Notes: a model not told the origin generated them from the sequence alone. Positions 44,169 to 53,860 are shown, numbered from the stretch's first letter. The stretch: DNA of 64,000 nucleotides from Leisingera sp. SS27 (GCF_028368855.1 NZ_JAQNCY010000002.1:272233-336232); one strand, 5' to 3'. Made by a program: numbers and translations.

Positions 44169-45188
44169 TCAGAATACACAGCCCGCTGGTGAACTGCCTC
44201 TCTGTGAAGCAATGCCAGGAGACAAACACAGCGATTTCCAACAGTCGGAAAAATGTCTTTCGTAGTTATGAGCGTGCCCCAGCCCGCGGGGGCGCGGCGG
44301 TGCTGCAAAAAGCTCCTCTAGTTCGCTCTGCCAGGGTTTTATTCCTGCGCCGTCAACCAGTGCGGCTCCATGGGGCAAGTGATCCGTAAGTCCATCGACG
44401 TTGCTGACAAGCAGCCTGCGTCTCGCTGCCAGGGTTTCAATCGCAACCAGCCCGTAGGCCTCCCATCGCGAGGGCATCATTACCGCGTCAAGACTAGCCA
44501 TGGTCGCCACCGGGTTGGAAGAAAAGCCTTTGAAATGTATGCGGGGATCACCGGCGGCAAGGTCGCGGAGCAACCTCTCCTCCGACCCCTGACCATAGAT
44601 ATGAAGGGCAATGCCGGGGTCGTTGAGTTCGCGGAAAGCCTTGATCAGGATATCAAACCCCTTCTGCGGTTCCAGCCGTCCAATGGCACCGATTGTCTTC
44701 ACCGCGCCCTCTGACGGTGCCAGTTCCCGGAAAGCAGACAGATCAACGCAGGAGGGAATGACATGCATAGCGTCCGGCCGAACGAAACCCTCATCCCTCA
44801 GCCACTGCCCCTGTGCGGCACTCACGGCAACGACATTGTGGAACAGGGCATATGAAAGCTTGAGGAGAGCGCCGAACCGCCGTTTCCGTCTTACATTCAG
44901 AACTGTGAAGCATTTGGTGTAACTGTGCTCGACATGAATAAGGCGTGCTGCGGGGTTCAAGACACGCAAGGAGGCCAGCAAGGGTAGAAGGCGCCAGCTG
45001 ATCGCAAGATGCGAAATGATCACATCCGCTTCCAGCCGCCCTACGGAATGCCTGTTCCGTTTCACCTCCAGCAAGCTGTGATCAGCCTCGCGCTTAAGAT
45101 CAGGCGTTGTCATCATGTGACTGACGACGCGCATCACTCCGCCTGCAGTGGTGTCGTCAACCAGGTGGGTTACGCGAATAACGGTCAT
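44169..45188 (-). CDS. Glycosyltransferase family 4
   Basis: A 339-residue GT-B glycosyltransferase. The N-terminus MTVIRVTHLVDDTTAGGVMR is typical. The C-terminal donor domain has IGRLEPQKGFDILIKAF near residue 190 and the nucleotide-binding PSRWEAYGLVAIETLA (E-x7-E) near 265. The start ATG overlaps the stop of the GT2 gene upstream by four bases; a longer open frame is ignored. Last gene of the leftward polysaccharide operon. The final 25 residues are unlike the family and lie at the edge of the mobile region, so the native C-terminus may have been replaced. Confidence 0.9.
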   Translation of the reverse strand: MTVIRVTHLVDDTTAGGVMRVVSHMMTTPDLKREADHSLLEVKRNRHSVGRLEADVIISHLAISWRLLPLLASLRVLNPAARLIHVEHSYTKCFTVLNVRRKRRFGALLKLSYALFHNVVAVSAAQGQWLRDEGFVRPDAMHVIPSCVDLSAFRELAPSEGAVKTIGAIGRLEPQKGFDILIKAFRELNDPGIALHIYGQGSEERLLRDLAAGDPRIHFKGFSSNPVATMASLDAVMMPSRWEAYGLVAIETLAARRRLLVSNVDGLTDHLPHGAALVDGAGIKPWQSELEELFAAPPRPRGLGHAHNYERHFSDCWKSLCLSPGIASQRGSSPAGCVF

Positions 45189-46183
45189 GACATGGCCTCG
45201 GTTCGGTGTGCCCTTGCGGTCAGGTCCATTGTTTTTCGCAGAGCCTTCGGCCCGGTCACGGCAAGCAGCGCAGTCGCCACCAGGGTTGCCCCGGACTTCA
45301 ACGGATCCTCCCAAAGCGGCTGCAGGGAACAGGCAAGCCACGCCCTGCCAAGACGTACTGCGCGGCGGCTGTCCAGATCGCTGATGGCGCGCCGGTTGAG
45401 GTAGCGGAGCTGATATGCCCGCGCCACTCCTGTTTCTTGCGCAAAAAACTTGGGGTTGGTCTGTGACAGCTTGCGAACCATCCGCTCCCAGGCGGCAAGC
45501 TGGCGGCCTGTCGCAGCAGAAAGCCCGCCTGAATTGATCCGGTAGCGTGTGAGCAGGCCCGGGATCCCTTCGAACGCCCAGTTGGTCGTTAAGGCAATCC
45601 GCAGCCAGCATTCGATGTCCTCGGATTGGCGGAAAGTCTCGTCGAAATACCAGTCGCGCTCAGACTCGGACCGGGGCCGGAAGGCGATTTCGTCAAACAC
45701 TGCCCGCCGGATCACGGCGGCAGATCCGTTTCCGACCGGGTTGCGCTTGAAAATGTGCTTGGCGTCGATGTTTTGCAGCCGCGGCCGCTGCGCCTGGCCC
45801 GTCAACGCACCATCCTCCGAGATGAAGGCGGATCCGGCATAGCTGATCCCCACCCTGGGGCTGGCCGCCAGATGGCTGATATGGCAGGCCAGCTTTTCCG
45901 GCTCCCACATGTCGTCTGCGTCGCAAAACGCCACTACATCGCCCTGTGCGCCAGCAATACCCGAGTTGCGCGCTCCAGCAAGGCCGCGGTTTTTCTGGTG
46001 AACCACGCGAAAGCGCGGGTCGCTGCAGAAGCCCGAAGCAACCGTGGCTGTTGAGTCTGTAGAGCCGTCATTGACCACAATGACTTCAAACTCCGTACAG
46101 GTTTGCCTCTGCAAGGAAAGAAGAGTGTCAGCGAGCGTTGTCTCGGCGTTGAAAGCAGGAACGACAATTGATGTGAAGGCCAT
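45185..46183 (-). CDS. Glycosyltransferase family 2
   Basis: A 332-residue GT-A enzyme. The N-terminal domain shows IVVPAFNAETTLADTLLSLQ, VNDGSTDSTA and the metal-binding DxD in VVAFCDADDMWEPEK. It probably adds one sugar to the lipid-linked repeat unit on the cytoplasmic face. It lies 20 bases after another GT2 gene and is coupled to the GT4 gene. Donor and acceptor sugars are unknown. Confidence 0.92.
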   Translation of the reverse strand: MAFTSIVVPAFNAETTLADTLLSLQRQTCTEFEVIVVNDGSTDSTATVASGFCSDPRFRVVHQKNRGLAGARNSGIAGAQGDVVAFCDADDMWEPEKLACHISHLAASPRVGISYAGSAFISEDGALTGQAQRPRLQNIDAKHIFKRNPVGNGSAAVIRRAVFDEIAFRPRSESERDWYFDETFRQSEDIECWLRIALTTNWAFEGIPGLLTRYRINSGGLSAATGRQLAAWERMVRKLSQTNPKFFAQETGVARAYQLRYLNRRAISDLDSRRAVRLGRAWLACSLQPLWEDPLKSGATLVATALLAVTGPKALRKTMDLTARAHRTEAMS

Positions 46184-46203
46184 GGTTGTGATCCTCGAGA
46201 AAG

Positions 46204-47127
46204 TTAACGGGAAAACAGGTTCCGGCGCAGCGGCCGGGGCAGGAACGGCGCTAGCAGTGAGCCGGCCAATGTCAGGCCGCCCCTGCGGAACGGGGAGAAA
46301 AATCCGCGCGGGCTTTTGAGTATGCCGGACGCAGTTTGTTTCAGCGCATAAGCCGGAGCCCCATTCAGACGAAGCGCCCGGCGGGCAAGGTAGCGGTGGT
46401 GAATGGCATGAGAGGTGGCGCTTGGAACCACGCCAAAACCGGCGGCGGTTGCAATTGCCTGTTCACGGCCTGCCCGCATTGCCTCAAGATCCGCCGACAA
46501 TCCTTCAACGGAAGTGCGGTAGTAAGTATGCAGGCTGTCAATTCCGCTCACCCGCGCGCCGCCGCCAACCAGGCGGATCAGCCACTCCAGGTCTTCGTTG
46601 TGGACCATTGCCTCGTCAAAGCCGCCGGTTGCCGCAAAGACCCTGCGCCGTACGGCAAAGTTTGACATGGTGCAGACCGGATTTTCCCCCAGCAGCATGG
46701 CGATGGTCAGATCCTGCACGGGAACTGTTGAAAACACGCGGGCATTTGCCGGGTTGGCGCGGAAGAAACCGATCCGTCCATAGGCACCATCGACGGCCCC
46801 CTGCCGGAAGCTCGCTCGGAGCTGCGACAGCTTATCCCGGTGCCAGATGTCGTCCGCATCGCAAAACGCAATCACATCACCGCAGGCGTGTTCCATTGCG
46901 CCGAAGTTGCGGGCCGCACTGGGGCCTTTCCCGGGGTTGCGGACCAGCCGGATCCGGGCATCGGCAGCGGCAGCGGCCCGCACCAGGGTGCGGGTCTCAT
47001 CCATTGAACCGTCATCAACCACAACCGCCTCCCAATCGGCGCAGGTTTGCGCCTGGAGCCCGGCCAGGGTTTCCCGGATCGTGGCGGCAGCGTTGAAGCT
47101 GGGAATGACTGCGGAGAAATACGGCAT
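46204..47127 (-). CDS. Glycosyltransferase family 2
   Basis: A 307-residue GT-A enzyme related to its downstream neighbour (AVIPSFNAAATIRETLAGLQ, VDDGSMDETR, DVIAFCDADDIWHRDK). The pair probably arose by duplication and diverged in the C-terminal half. It starts three bases after the flippase stop, in the same operon. Sugar specificity is unknown. Confidence 0.92.
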   Translation of the reverse strand: MPYFSAVIPSFNAAATIRETLAGLQAQTCADWEAVVVDDGSMDETRTLVRAAAAADARIRLVRNPGKGPSAARNFGAMEHACGDVIAFCDADDIWHRDKLSQLRASFRQGAVDGAYGRIGFFRANPANARVFSTVPVQDLTIAMLLGENPVCTMSNFAVRRRVFAATGGFDEAMVHNEDLEWLIRLVGGGARVSGIDSLHTYYRTSVEGLSADLEAMRAGREQAIATAAGFGVVPSATSHAIHHRYLARRALRLNGAPAYALKQTASGILKSPRGFFSPFRRGGLTLAGSLLAPFLPRPLRRNLFSR

Positions 47128-47130
47128 GTC

Positions 47131-48366
47131 TCAAACCTCTGCGGTGCGGTGGCGGAAGGCCATGGAAAGGGTTGGCAGCGATGCGCCCGTCATCATCAGC
47201 GCTGCAACTGCGGCATAGCCGGCGGCGACGACTGTCAGGCCGTAGGGCGCAAGCAGGCAGGTGTTCAGTATCAGCACCCCGGTGGTGGCGAGCGTGACCC
47301 GGAATTCCTGCCCTGGTCGGCCGTTTGCCCGCAGCCAGCCCGCAGTTGCGGACCACAGCGTGGTCGGGATCGCAACCAGGCAGAGGATCGACACAACACC
47401 TTCGATGCCTGCCCAGCCCGCCCCGAACAGGACCGGGACATAGAGCGGGGCCAGCAGCGACTGCGCGATGACAGCCGGTGCGATGATCCCGACTGCCACC
47501 AGCAAGCTTTGGCGCAGCGCTTGCAGCTTGTCCGCGCTGGCACAGAGATGCGGGAACAGAACAGTGGAGAAAGCCACGGTGAAGGAGTTGGAAAGGCTGA
47601 GGCCGGCATTGAAGGCCATGAAATAGAGGCCAAGCGTCTCTGCCCCCATCAGCGCGCCCACGATAACCTTGTCGGCCTGCAGGCGCAGCGCCTTGACCAG
47701 TTCGACGCCCAGCACCGCCCATCCATAGGTTAGGAACGGGCTCAGCGGTGCATAGCCTTGGGACGGATCGGGGCTCCAGGGATGCAGGTGGCGCATTGCG
47801 ACCAGCCAGAACGGCGCTGTCAGCAGGCGCGGCAATATCAGCGCGAGGGCGGACGGCCAAAGCAGCGCCAGCACCACCGACATCAGGTTTGACGCCACGA
47901 TCTGCATGCCCGAAATGGCGGCAGTCTGGCGCAGCTTTCCTGCCCGCATGGCAAGGCCTGCCTGTACCAGCCCGGCGGGCATGAACAGGTATTCACCCGC
48001 CAGAAGAAGCACCAGTGCCAGCAGCATGACGCTGCCGCCGCTGGCATAAAGCACAAGCCCCGCCAGCGACTGAAGCAAAAACAATCCGACGCACCAGACC
48101 CAGTAAATGCGGTGTGCAGTAGCACAGGTCTGCTGCAGCTGAGCCTGCGGGGCCGCGATGATCTTTTGAATGACGCCATTTTCCGTCAGCGACTTGACAA
48201 TATCGGCCGCCGCCAGGGCTGCCGCAGCAATGCCGATCTGATCCAGGTGGAGCGTGCGCGCCACCGCGACAACCACCAGAAGCCGCGAAACCTTGGCAGC
48301 CGCCTCAGACGCACCGTAGGCAAAGAGGTTTTTTGCGAAGGAGGGAACTTGCAAGGTGCGGGGCAT
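47131..48366 (-). CDS. Oligosaccharide flippase (Wzx/MATE-like)
   Basis: A 411-residue membrane protein with about 12 hydrophobic segments. The N-terminus is characteristic of polysaccharide flippases (FAKNLFAYGASEAAAKVSRL, VAVARTLHLDQIGIAAAALA). It would move the undecaprenyl-linked repeat unit across the inner membrane for Wzy-type polymerization. Start ATG 48366 (MPRTLQVPS) is chosen over an upstream in-frame ATG because family similarity begins here and AGG lies upstream. First gene of the leftward glycosyltransferase operon, divergent from the Wza-like gene. Confidence 0.87.
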   Translation of the reverse strand: MPRTLQVPSFAKNLFAYGASEAAAKVSRLLVVVAVARTLHLDQIGIAAAALAAADIVKSLTENGVIQKIIAAPQAQLQQTCATAHRIYWVWCVGLFLLQSLAGLVLYASGGSVMLLALVLLLAGEYLFMPAGLVQAGLAMRAGKLRQTAAISGMQIVASNLMSVVLALLWPSALALILPRLLTAPFWLVAMRHLHPWSPDPSQGYAPLSPFLTYGWAVLGVELVKALRLQADKVIVGALMGAETLGLYFMAFNAGLSLSNSFTVAFSTVLFPHLCASADKLQALRQSLLVAVGIIAPAVIAQSLLAPLYVPVLFGAGWAGIEGVVSILCLVAIPTTLWSATAGWLRANGRPGQEFRVTLATTGVLILNTCLLAPYGLTVVAAGYAAVAALMMTGASLPTLSMAFRHRTAEV

Positions 48367-48567
48367 CGGAACCTGTCCATAGAGCTGTTGGATCAAGTCA
48401 TAGCGGGCTGGAGAACCTGCTGTCCCTTGCTCCCAGGGACAGGGCAATGGTGCAACAGAACTGTTCCATATCCGAAAGGATAGCGCTGCGATATCAACGG
48501 GCTCTCGACCGCTGTGGCCGAATTCCGTATCACCAGTACAACCCGCAGTGATCCCGCGAGCAGTTCA

Positions 48568-49764
48568 ATGAAGAAACCCCTCAGAAATGGAACGGCAATT
48601 TTGGCGATCTTGTCTCTGAGCGGCTGCGCGCAGATCGACCCGCCTGACAACCTGGAGCCGGTTGCCTCTGGTGACGGGTATCAGGCCCAATACCGTGAAC
48701 CAGAGGTGTCCCGTAGCGAAGCCGGTTTTCTGCAGTCTCAGACAATGAACGAGTCCAGGTGCCGCCCCGCCGTCGGCGGAACCGGCGGCAAGGGCGCTGG
48801 AACAGCGCAGGCTGCGTTGGCAGGCGAGCGGTTCACCCGCAATGACCTGGTGAACGTGCGTGTCGGCGATGATGAGACCTTCAATGGCGACTACGTCATC
48901 TCGCGGGATGGCACGCTGAAGCTTCCCTTCCTTTCACCGATCCGTGCGCAGGGCCGAACGGCCATCCAGATTGAAGATGACATCGCCGCAAAACTGATCG
49001 CCGAAGACTTCTACTCTGACCGGCCGCGGCTGTCGGTCCGGGCCGCTGATTTTGCCTCGGTCACGGTGGGTGTTTCAGGAGCTGTTTTTGAGCCTAAAGC
49101 CGTGGAAATCGGCGGTGTGCCAGGTGACGAAGTGGATTCCCGCAGGCAGGGGGCACTGGGTGCCTCGACCGAAGCACGCAACCTGTCTGCTGCATTACGT
49201 GCGGCAGGCGGGGTGCGCCCGGATGCGGATATCTCGGCAGTCGAGGTGCGGCGCGGCAGCAGCCTCTACCTGCTGGACATGCGCGGAGTTTTCGAAGGCC
49301 AGAACGCCGTCGACATCATGCTGCTGACAGGCGATCAGGTGCATGTGCCCAGCCGCGGGTGCTTCCAGGAAGACCTGATGCGGCCCAGCCCCATCAGCCC
49401 GCCGGGGGTGACACTTTTCTTGTCGAACCTCACCCAGCCGGCAGCAGGCAACGCGCTTTCTGCTATTGGCCGCGAGGTGCGCGAGTTTCCCTATGGCACG
49501 CGGTACCTGCAGGCGGTGGTGGACACCAACTGCGTAGGCGGCGCTCGCGCCACCAGCGCGCACCGCTCTTCCGTCCTGTTTTCCCGAAACCCGGTCACCC
49601 AAGTGTCGGTTGTGATCGAACGGAGGATCGAAGACCTGCTGCGCCGCGCTGACCGGGACGATTATGACCCCTTCCTCCTGCCCGGGGATGCCATTGCCTG
49701 CTATGACAGCACAATCACCAACCTGGGTGAGGTCGGCAGGCTCATTGGCGCCTTCAACTACTAA
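48568..49764 (+). CDS. Polysaccharide export lipoprotein (Wza-like)
   Basis: A 398-residue outer-membrane export protein. The lipobox LSLSGC places the lipidated Cys at residue 20. A Poly_export domain follows (LVNVRVGDDETFNGDYVISR, DGTLKLPFLSPIRAQGRTAI) and then SLBB-like ligand segments (VTVGVSGAVFEPKAVEIG and a second copy). The C-terminal third has an unusual cysteine-containing extension. It would form the exit channel together with the Wzc/GumC-like protein at 56246. Its stop overlaps the stop of the convergent kinase gene. Confidence 0.88.
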   Translation: MKKPLRNGTAILAILSLSGCAQIDPPDNLEPVASGDGYQAQYREPEVSRSEAGFLQSQTMNESRCRPAVGGTGGKGAGTAQAALAGERFTRNDLVNVRVGDDETFNGDYVISRDGTLKLPFLSPIRAQGRTAIQIEDDIAAKLIAEDFYSDRPRLSVRAADFASVTVGVSGAVFEPKAVEIGGVPGDEVDSRRQGALGASTEARNLSAALRAAGGVRPDADISAVEVRRGSSLYLLDMRGVFEGQNAVDIMLLTGDQVHVPSRGCFQEDLMRPSPISPPGVTLFLSNLTQPAAGNALSAIGREVREFPYGTRYLQAVVDTNCVGGARATSAHRSSVLFSRNPVTQVSVVIERRIEDLLRRADRDDYDPFLLPGDAIACYDSTITNLGEVGRLIGAFNY

Positions 49765-52298
49765 AACAGATTGAGCACTGGCTTGGTGGAGGTCCAGGCA
49801 TTTCTTAACGGGCTCAGCGCGTCTTCTGCCGCTTGACGTTCCTGGCTGAGCGCCGCTTTCTCGAGACGGATCAGCGCACTGCGAAGCTCCGGAAGCCCGA
49901 AGGTTGCGGCGCTGCCGGCAATCCGGTGGGCTTCGACTGCGGTTTCGTTCGCAGCCAAATCCTGCCCGTTTTCAAGGCCTTTGAGGAAGGCTTCCATTTC
50001 AGCTTCAAAGCGGCTCAGGAGGGGTTGCAACGCTTCTGCACCAACCGTTTCCTCCAGTTCAATTAGCTGCAGCGACCGCAGTGCAGCTCCTGCCGGTGCT
50101 GACGGAGCCGGGGAAGGGTGGTCTGCAATCAATTGCAACAGGCCTTCACGTGTCAAAGGTTTGGTCAGCACATCATTCATGCCATCCTTTAGAAAGGCTT
50201 CCTGCTCCTCGGCCATCGCGTTTGCTGTCACGGCAATAATCGGCGTGCGCGCTGACGCGCCGCCGCCGGTCCTGATCGCCCGTGCGGCACTGCGACCGTC
50301 CATGACCGGCATGCTGATATCCATTAGGATCAGGTCAAAGCCCGTTTCTTCTGCGATCTCGACCGCTTCCCGGCCATTGTGCGCTTCGGTCACAAAATGC
50401 CCCTGTGCTGTCAGCATCTCCCGGGCGACTTGGCGATTGATCTCGTTGTCTTCCACCAGCAGGACATTTGCCCGCTTCCTGGCAGGTGCAGCAAACCGGG
50501 CCTCCCTCGTCGGCTCAGGTGCCGCAATGGCCTGAACAGGCAAGCTGACATTAAAGACACTGCCTTCTCCCGGAGTGCTTACGACAGTGATGCGGCCACC
50601 CAGCGCTTTCACAAACCGCTGGGCAATCCCCAGACCCAGTCCGGTTCCCCCGACTTCCCGGTCATAGGAGCTGTCTCCGGTCGCGAAATCATCGAAGATA
50701 TGCGGCAGCAGGCCCGGGTCGATGCCTGTACCAGTATCCCGCACCGAAATTTGCAGAATGGTCTTCCCCTCGTCAGCGGCACTGGACTGAGCGGTGATGG
50801 ATATCCGCCCGTCTTTCGTGAACTTGACTGCATTGCCGACGATGTTCATCAGAATGTGCTGAATGCGGTCCCGATCCGCGTGAACCCAGTTGAGTGGCGC
50901 CCCTGCCCAGCCCCACTCCAAAGTGCTGCCGTTGCCCGCCGCTGCACCGCTTAGGCTGTCTACAATGTCTTTCAGCAGTGTGCTGATATTCATGTCCACC
51001 ATTTGCAGCCGCAGTTTGCCCGCGTCGAATTTGGTAATGTCCAGAACATCCGAAATATGGCTCATCAGCAGTTTGCCGGACGTCTGCATGTTTCTTATGT
51101 AGCGGGACTGCTTGGCACTGAGCCGGGTTTCCTCGAGAAGGGTCAGATTGCCCAGCAGCCCATTCAACGGGGTTCGGATCTCATGGCTCATGGTGGCCAG
51201 AAAATCGGTTTTTGCTTTCTCGCCGGCCATTGCACGGTCGCGGGCCAGAACAAGCTCGGCCTCGGCTTGCACCTGGCTGGAAATATCACGCAGGAACGCA
51301 ATAAATATTTCGCCTTCCTTGGTGTCCGCAGACTGGATGGCAAGCTCCACGGGAAAAACTTCGCCGTTTGCCCGCTTGGCTTCAAGCTTGAAACGCCCGC
51401 TGCCCACAACACGCTTTTCGCCGGTTTCGCGCAGGCGGGCCATGCCGGCCTGATGCGCAGCGCGGTGATGTTCGGGCACAATCAGCTCGCCCAGATCGCA
51501 ACCCACTGCATCTTTCGCGGAATAGCCGAAAATCTGTTCGGCAGCGGCGTTGAAATCCGTGATGCGCCCTAACGTATCCGCCACGACCACCGCGTCAAGA
51601 GACGTGCTTGTCACGATGTTCATGCGCTCACTGGCTTCGATGACTTGTGTCCTGCGCCGCACGTTCTGAGCGTTCAGCACAGCCAGGTAACAGGCAAGCA
51701 CGGCGAGCGCTGCCACTAGCGCGGCAATGGCAATCGCCAAATGTAACAGGGTGCCCGAAAAAGCCTCGCGCCGAAAGTCGGACTCCACAGCGAAATAGTT
51801 GAGGCCGGATACGGACAGCCGCCGCACATCCGGGCGGATTGCCTCCGATTGCGCCTTGAGGGCGGGCAAGGCTTCCTGCAAAGCGCTTGTTTCACTGTCA
51901 ATGTCAGGCACTACGGCTTCCAGGTAGGCACCTACTGTTGCCAGATTGGCCGCAAACTCCGGCACTTCCCGCAAATCGCTGTAAATAGACGCCTGACGCA
52001 GCGTCCGGATGCGGCTGAAGAAAACATCAAACCGCCGCCGGAGGCTGCGAAAGTCCGGTGCCTCCTCCAGCTGCGCCTGCGACAACGCCAAGTCAAACTG
52101 AAGAAACTCCACTTCCGTCTGGGACAAAGTCCATTGAATGTTGTCGGAACTGGCCGAGTTCAGCCGTGTGATGTCGCGGGAAACATTGAACGCAAGCAAG
52201 GCAATGGCTGCAAAACCCATCAGCGCAGGCAAACCAAATGCGGCCAGCCGCAACCAGATCTTGCTCCGTTTTCTGCCGGCCATTGCCATTACCCTCAT
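49761..52298 (-). CDS. Hybrid sensor histidine kinase (periplasmic sensor, PAS, HisKA, HATPase, REC, Hpt)
   Basis: An 845-residue inner-membrane hybrid kinase. TM1 is at about 15-38, a 145-residue periplasmic helical domain follows, and TM2 is at about 184-207. Then come a PAS domain (about 220-340), HisKA with phospho-His372 (SHEIRTPLNG), HATPase (about 475-590, N-box IVGNAVKF, GTGLGLGIAQ), REC with Asp660 (LILMDISMPVMDG) and a C-terminal Hpt with His791 (AHRIAGSAATFG). It can complete a full phosphorelay and would hand phosphate to a separate regulator, possibly the LuxR-type protein at 55500. It lies 42 bases after the PruR-like gene, which may supply the periplasmic signal. Confidence 0.93.
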   Translation of the reverse strand: MRVMAMAGRKRSKIWLRLAAFGLPALMGFAAIALLAFNVSRDITRLNSASSDNIQWTLSQTEVEFLQFDLALSQAQLEEAPDFRSLRRRFDVFFSRIRTLRQASIYSDLREVPEFAANLATVGAYLEAVVPDIDSETSALQEALPALKAQSEAIRPDVRRLSVSGLNYFAVESDFRREAFSGTLLHLAIAIAALVAALAVLACYLAVLNAQNVRRRTQVIEASERMNIVTSTSLDAVVVADTLGRITDFNAAAEQIFGYSAKDAVGCDLGELIVPEHHRAAHQAGMARLRETGEKRVVGSGRFKLEAKRANGEVFPVELAIQSADTKEGEIFIAFLRDISSQVQAEAELVLARDRAMAGEKAKTDFLATMSHEIRTPLNGLLGNLTLLEETRLSAKQSRYIRNMQTSGKLLMSHISDVLDITKFDAGKLRLQMVDMNISTLLKDIVDSLSGAAAGNGSTLEWGWAGAPLNWVHADRDRIQHILMNIVGNAVKFTKDGRISITAQSSAADEGKTILQISVRDTGTGIDPGLLPHIFDDFATGDSSYDREVGGTGLGLGIAQRFVKALGGRITVVSTPGEGSVFNVSLPVQAIAAPEPTREARFAAPARKRANVLLVEDNEINRQVAREMLTAQGHFVTEAHNGREAVEIAEETGFDLILMDISMPVMDGRSAARAIRTGGGASARTPIIAVTANAMAEEQEAFLKDGMNDVLTKPLTREGLLQLIADHPSPAPSAPAGAALRSLQLIELEETVGAEALQPLLSRFEAEMEAFLKGLENGQDLAANETAVEAHRIAGSAATFGLPELRSALIRLEKAALSQERQAAEDALSPLRNAWTSTKPVLNLF

Positions 52299-52340
52299 AA
52301 GCGGGCAGCCAGGCGAACGAGTGCTCTTTCGGGCGGTTCG

Positions 52341-52850
52341 CTACTCGATCACTTCGATGCGGTCGAGCTGCCAGATGCTGCGGGAATAAACCACCTCTGA
52401 TTGATATTCCGTTTTGCTGTCATAAGGGTAAACAATCCACAGCGGCCCCTTGTCACGCACCGACATTTCCTCGCCGTTGAGCTTGTAGGCAATGATCGGT
52501 CCCCCTTCGACAGCATCTGACAGAGGGATGTCCACTGCATAGTCGTTGATGGCGGTAGCCCGCAACGTGGTTCCGGTGATGTCCAAACGGTCAACCAGCT
52601 GATCCAGCGGCACCCCCTCAAAGTGCTGCACGCCCTGCGTCCAGATTGTCGAGGTTTCAAACTCCACGGCACCCAGCCCTTCGAGCATGGCCAAATCGAA
52701 TTGCGCTGCTCCCCCGGCGTTGCCCGTTTGGGGGGCACCGGACACAGTCAGAACCACCTCTCCGCTTGGCTGGCCCAAGTTTTCCGCTGCCAGCGGCTGT
52801 GCTGCAAGCAGGCAAATGGCAATTGTCTTGAGCGCTATATGAAGCATCAC
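52341..52850 (-). CDS. Periplasmic pterin-binding-like protein (SUOX-fold, PruR-type)
   Basis: A 169-residue exported protein with signal peptide at about 1-22 (IALKTIAICLLAAQPLAAEN). The mature part matches the small stand-alone version of the molybdopterin-binding oxidoreductase fold: FEGVPLDQLVDRLDITGTTL, AINDYAVDIPLSDAVEGGPI and GPLWIVYPYDS. Without the rest of a molybdoenzyme it resembles PruR, which binds pterins in the periplasm and controls a partner signalling protein. It precedes the hybrid kinase in the same operon, so it is probably the kinase's periplasmic ligand-binding partner. Pterin binding is inference from fold and context. Confidence 0.8.
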   Translation of the reverse strand: MMLHIALKTIAICLLAAQPLAAENLGQPSGEVVLTVSGAPQTGNAGGAAQFDLAMLEGLGAVEFETSTIWTQGVQHFEGVPLDQLVDRLDITGTTLRATAINDYAVDIPLSDAVEGGPIIAYKLNGEEMSVRDKGPLWIVYPYDSKTEYQSEVVYSRSIWQLDRIEVIE

Positions 52851-52949
52851 GCGGCCTCCGTTGACATTTGATCAAGATATGACACGACGCGGCCCAGGCG
52901 CCAAAAGGTTAGACGGATACCGGCCTATCCTTTCGAATAGGTCCCGCAA

Positions 52950-53837
52950 TCACGCCGCCTGCGGAACCGGGGCAACACGCCCGGCAAGAAAGCCGGACAA
53001 TTCGCGGGCCAGTTCCGGCCGGTCCAGCGCAAAGGCGGCCGTTGCCTGCACAAATCCTTGCACATTGCCGCAGTCAAACCGTTCGCCGTCAAACCGGAAC
53101 CCGGTCACACCTGCTGTTGGAAGGTCCGCGTTGATGGCGTCCGTCAGTTGCAGCTCTCCGCCTGCGCCTGGGCAAATGGTGCCTAGAGCCCCAAAAATCG
53201 AAGGCTCCAGAATATAGCGGCCAACTACGGCATGTGTTGACGGTGCCTGTGCAGGATCCGGCTTTTCAACCATCCCGCGGGCGTGTGCGAGTTTTCCGGC
53301 CTCCCTTGCGACATCCAGGATGCCGTAGGAAGAGGTCTGCTCGCGCGCAACTTTCATGGTTGCTACCATGTGGCCGCGGCTTACGGCATGCGCCTCCACC
53401 ATCTGGCGCAGCGCCCCGCGCGGCGCGCGGATGACATCATCGGGCAGCAGCACCGCAAAGGGTTCGTCTCCAACCAGGCGTGCGGCCAATCCCACAGCGT
53501 GGCCAAGGCCCAGCGGCTTGCTTTGGCGTACAAAAGACAGGGCGCCTTCCGGCATCCGGGCCCGTGCGATGGCTTCCAAAGCCGCTGTTTTGCCGCGCAT
53601 TTCCAATGTGTTTTCCAGAGCGGAGGCAGTGTCGAAGTAGTCCTCCAATGCTCCCTTGCCTGCGGCAGTGACAAAGATGAACTCCTCGATCCCCGCCTCC
53701 CGCGCCTCGTCCACCGCGTATTGGATCAGCGGGCGGTCCACCAGCGGCAACATCTCCTTGGGGATCGATTTGGTGGCCGGCAGAAAACGGGTCCCCATGC
53801 CGGCAACCGGAAAAACAGCTTTGCGAATATGTGTCAT
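52950..53837 (-). CDS. galU: UTP-glucose-1-phosphate uridylyltransferase
   Basis: A 295-residue nucleotidyltransferase making UDP-glucose. The N-terminal signature AVFPVAGMGTRFLPATKSIP with KEMLPLVDRPLIQYAVDEA is diagnostic; SKPLGLGHAVG, VLLPDDVI, MVEKP and FDCGN are also present. The start at 53837 has AGGAG upstream; a long open frame further upstream is ignored. It lies 23 bases after the GT26/sugar-transferase fusion gene and supplies its sugar nucleotide. Confidence 0.95.
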   Translation of the reverse strand: MTHIRKAVFPVAGMGTRFLPATKSIPKEMLPLVDRPLIQYAVDEAREAGIEEFIFVTAAGKGALEDYFDTASALENTLEMRGKTAALEAIARARMPEGALSFVRQSKPLGLGHAVGLAARLVGDEPFAVLLPDDVIRAPRGALRQMVEAHAVSRGHMVATMKVAREQTSSYGILDVAREAGKLAHARGMVEKPDPAQAPSTHAVVGRYILEPSIFGALGTICPGAGGELQLTDAINADLPTAGVTGFRFDGERFDCGNVQGFVQATAAFALDRPELARELSGFLAGRVAPVPQAA

Positions 53838-53860
53838 TGTATATCTCCTGAAGTGAGGGG

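Noticed and set aside
45189..45611. 140-residue N-terminal extension of the GT4 glycosyltransferase
   Set aside because: It runs opposite no new domain, overlaps the GT2 gene, and the ATGA overlap plus family start place the beginning at 45188.
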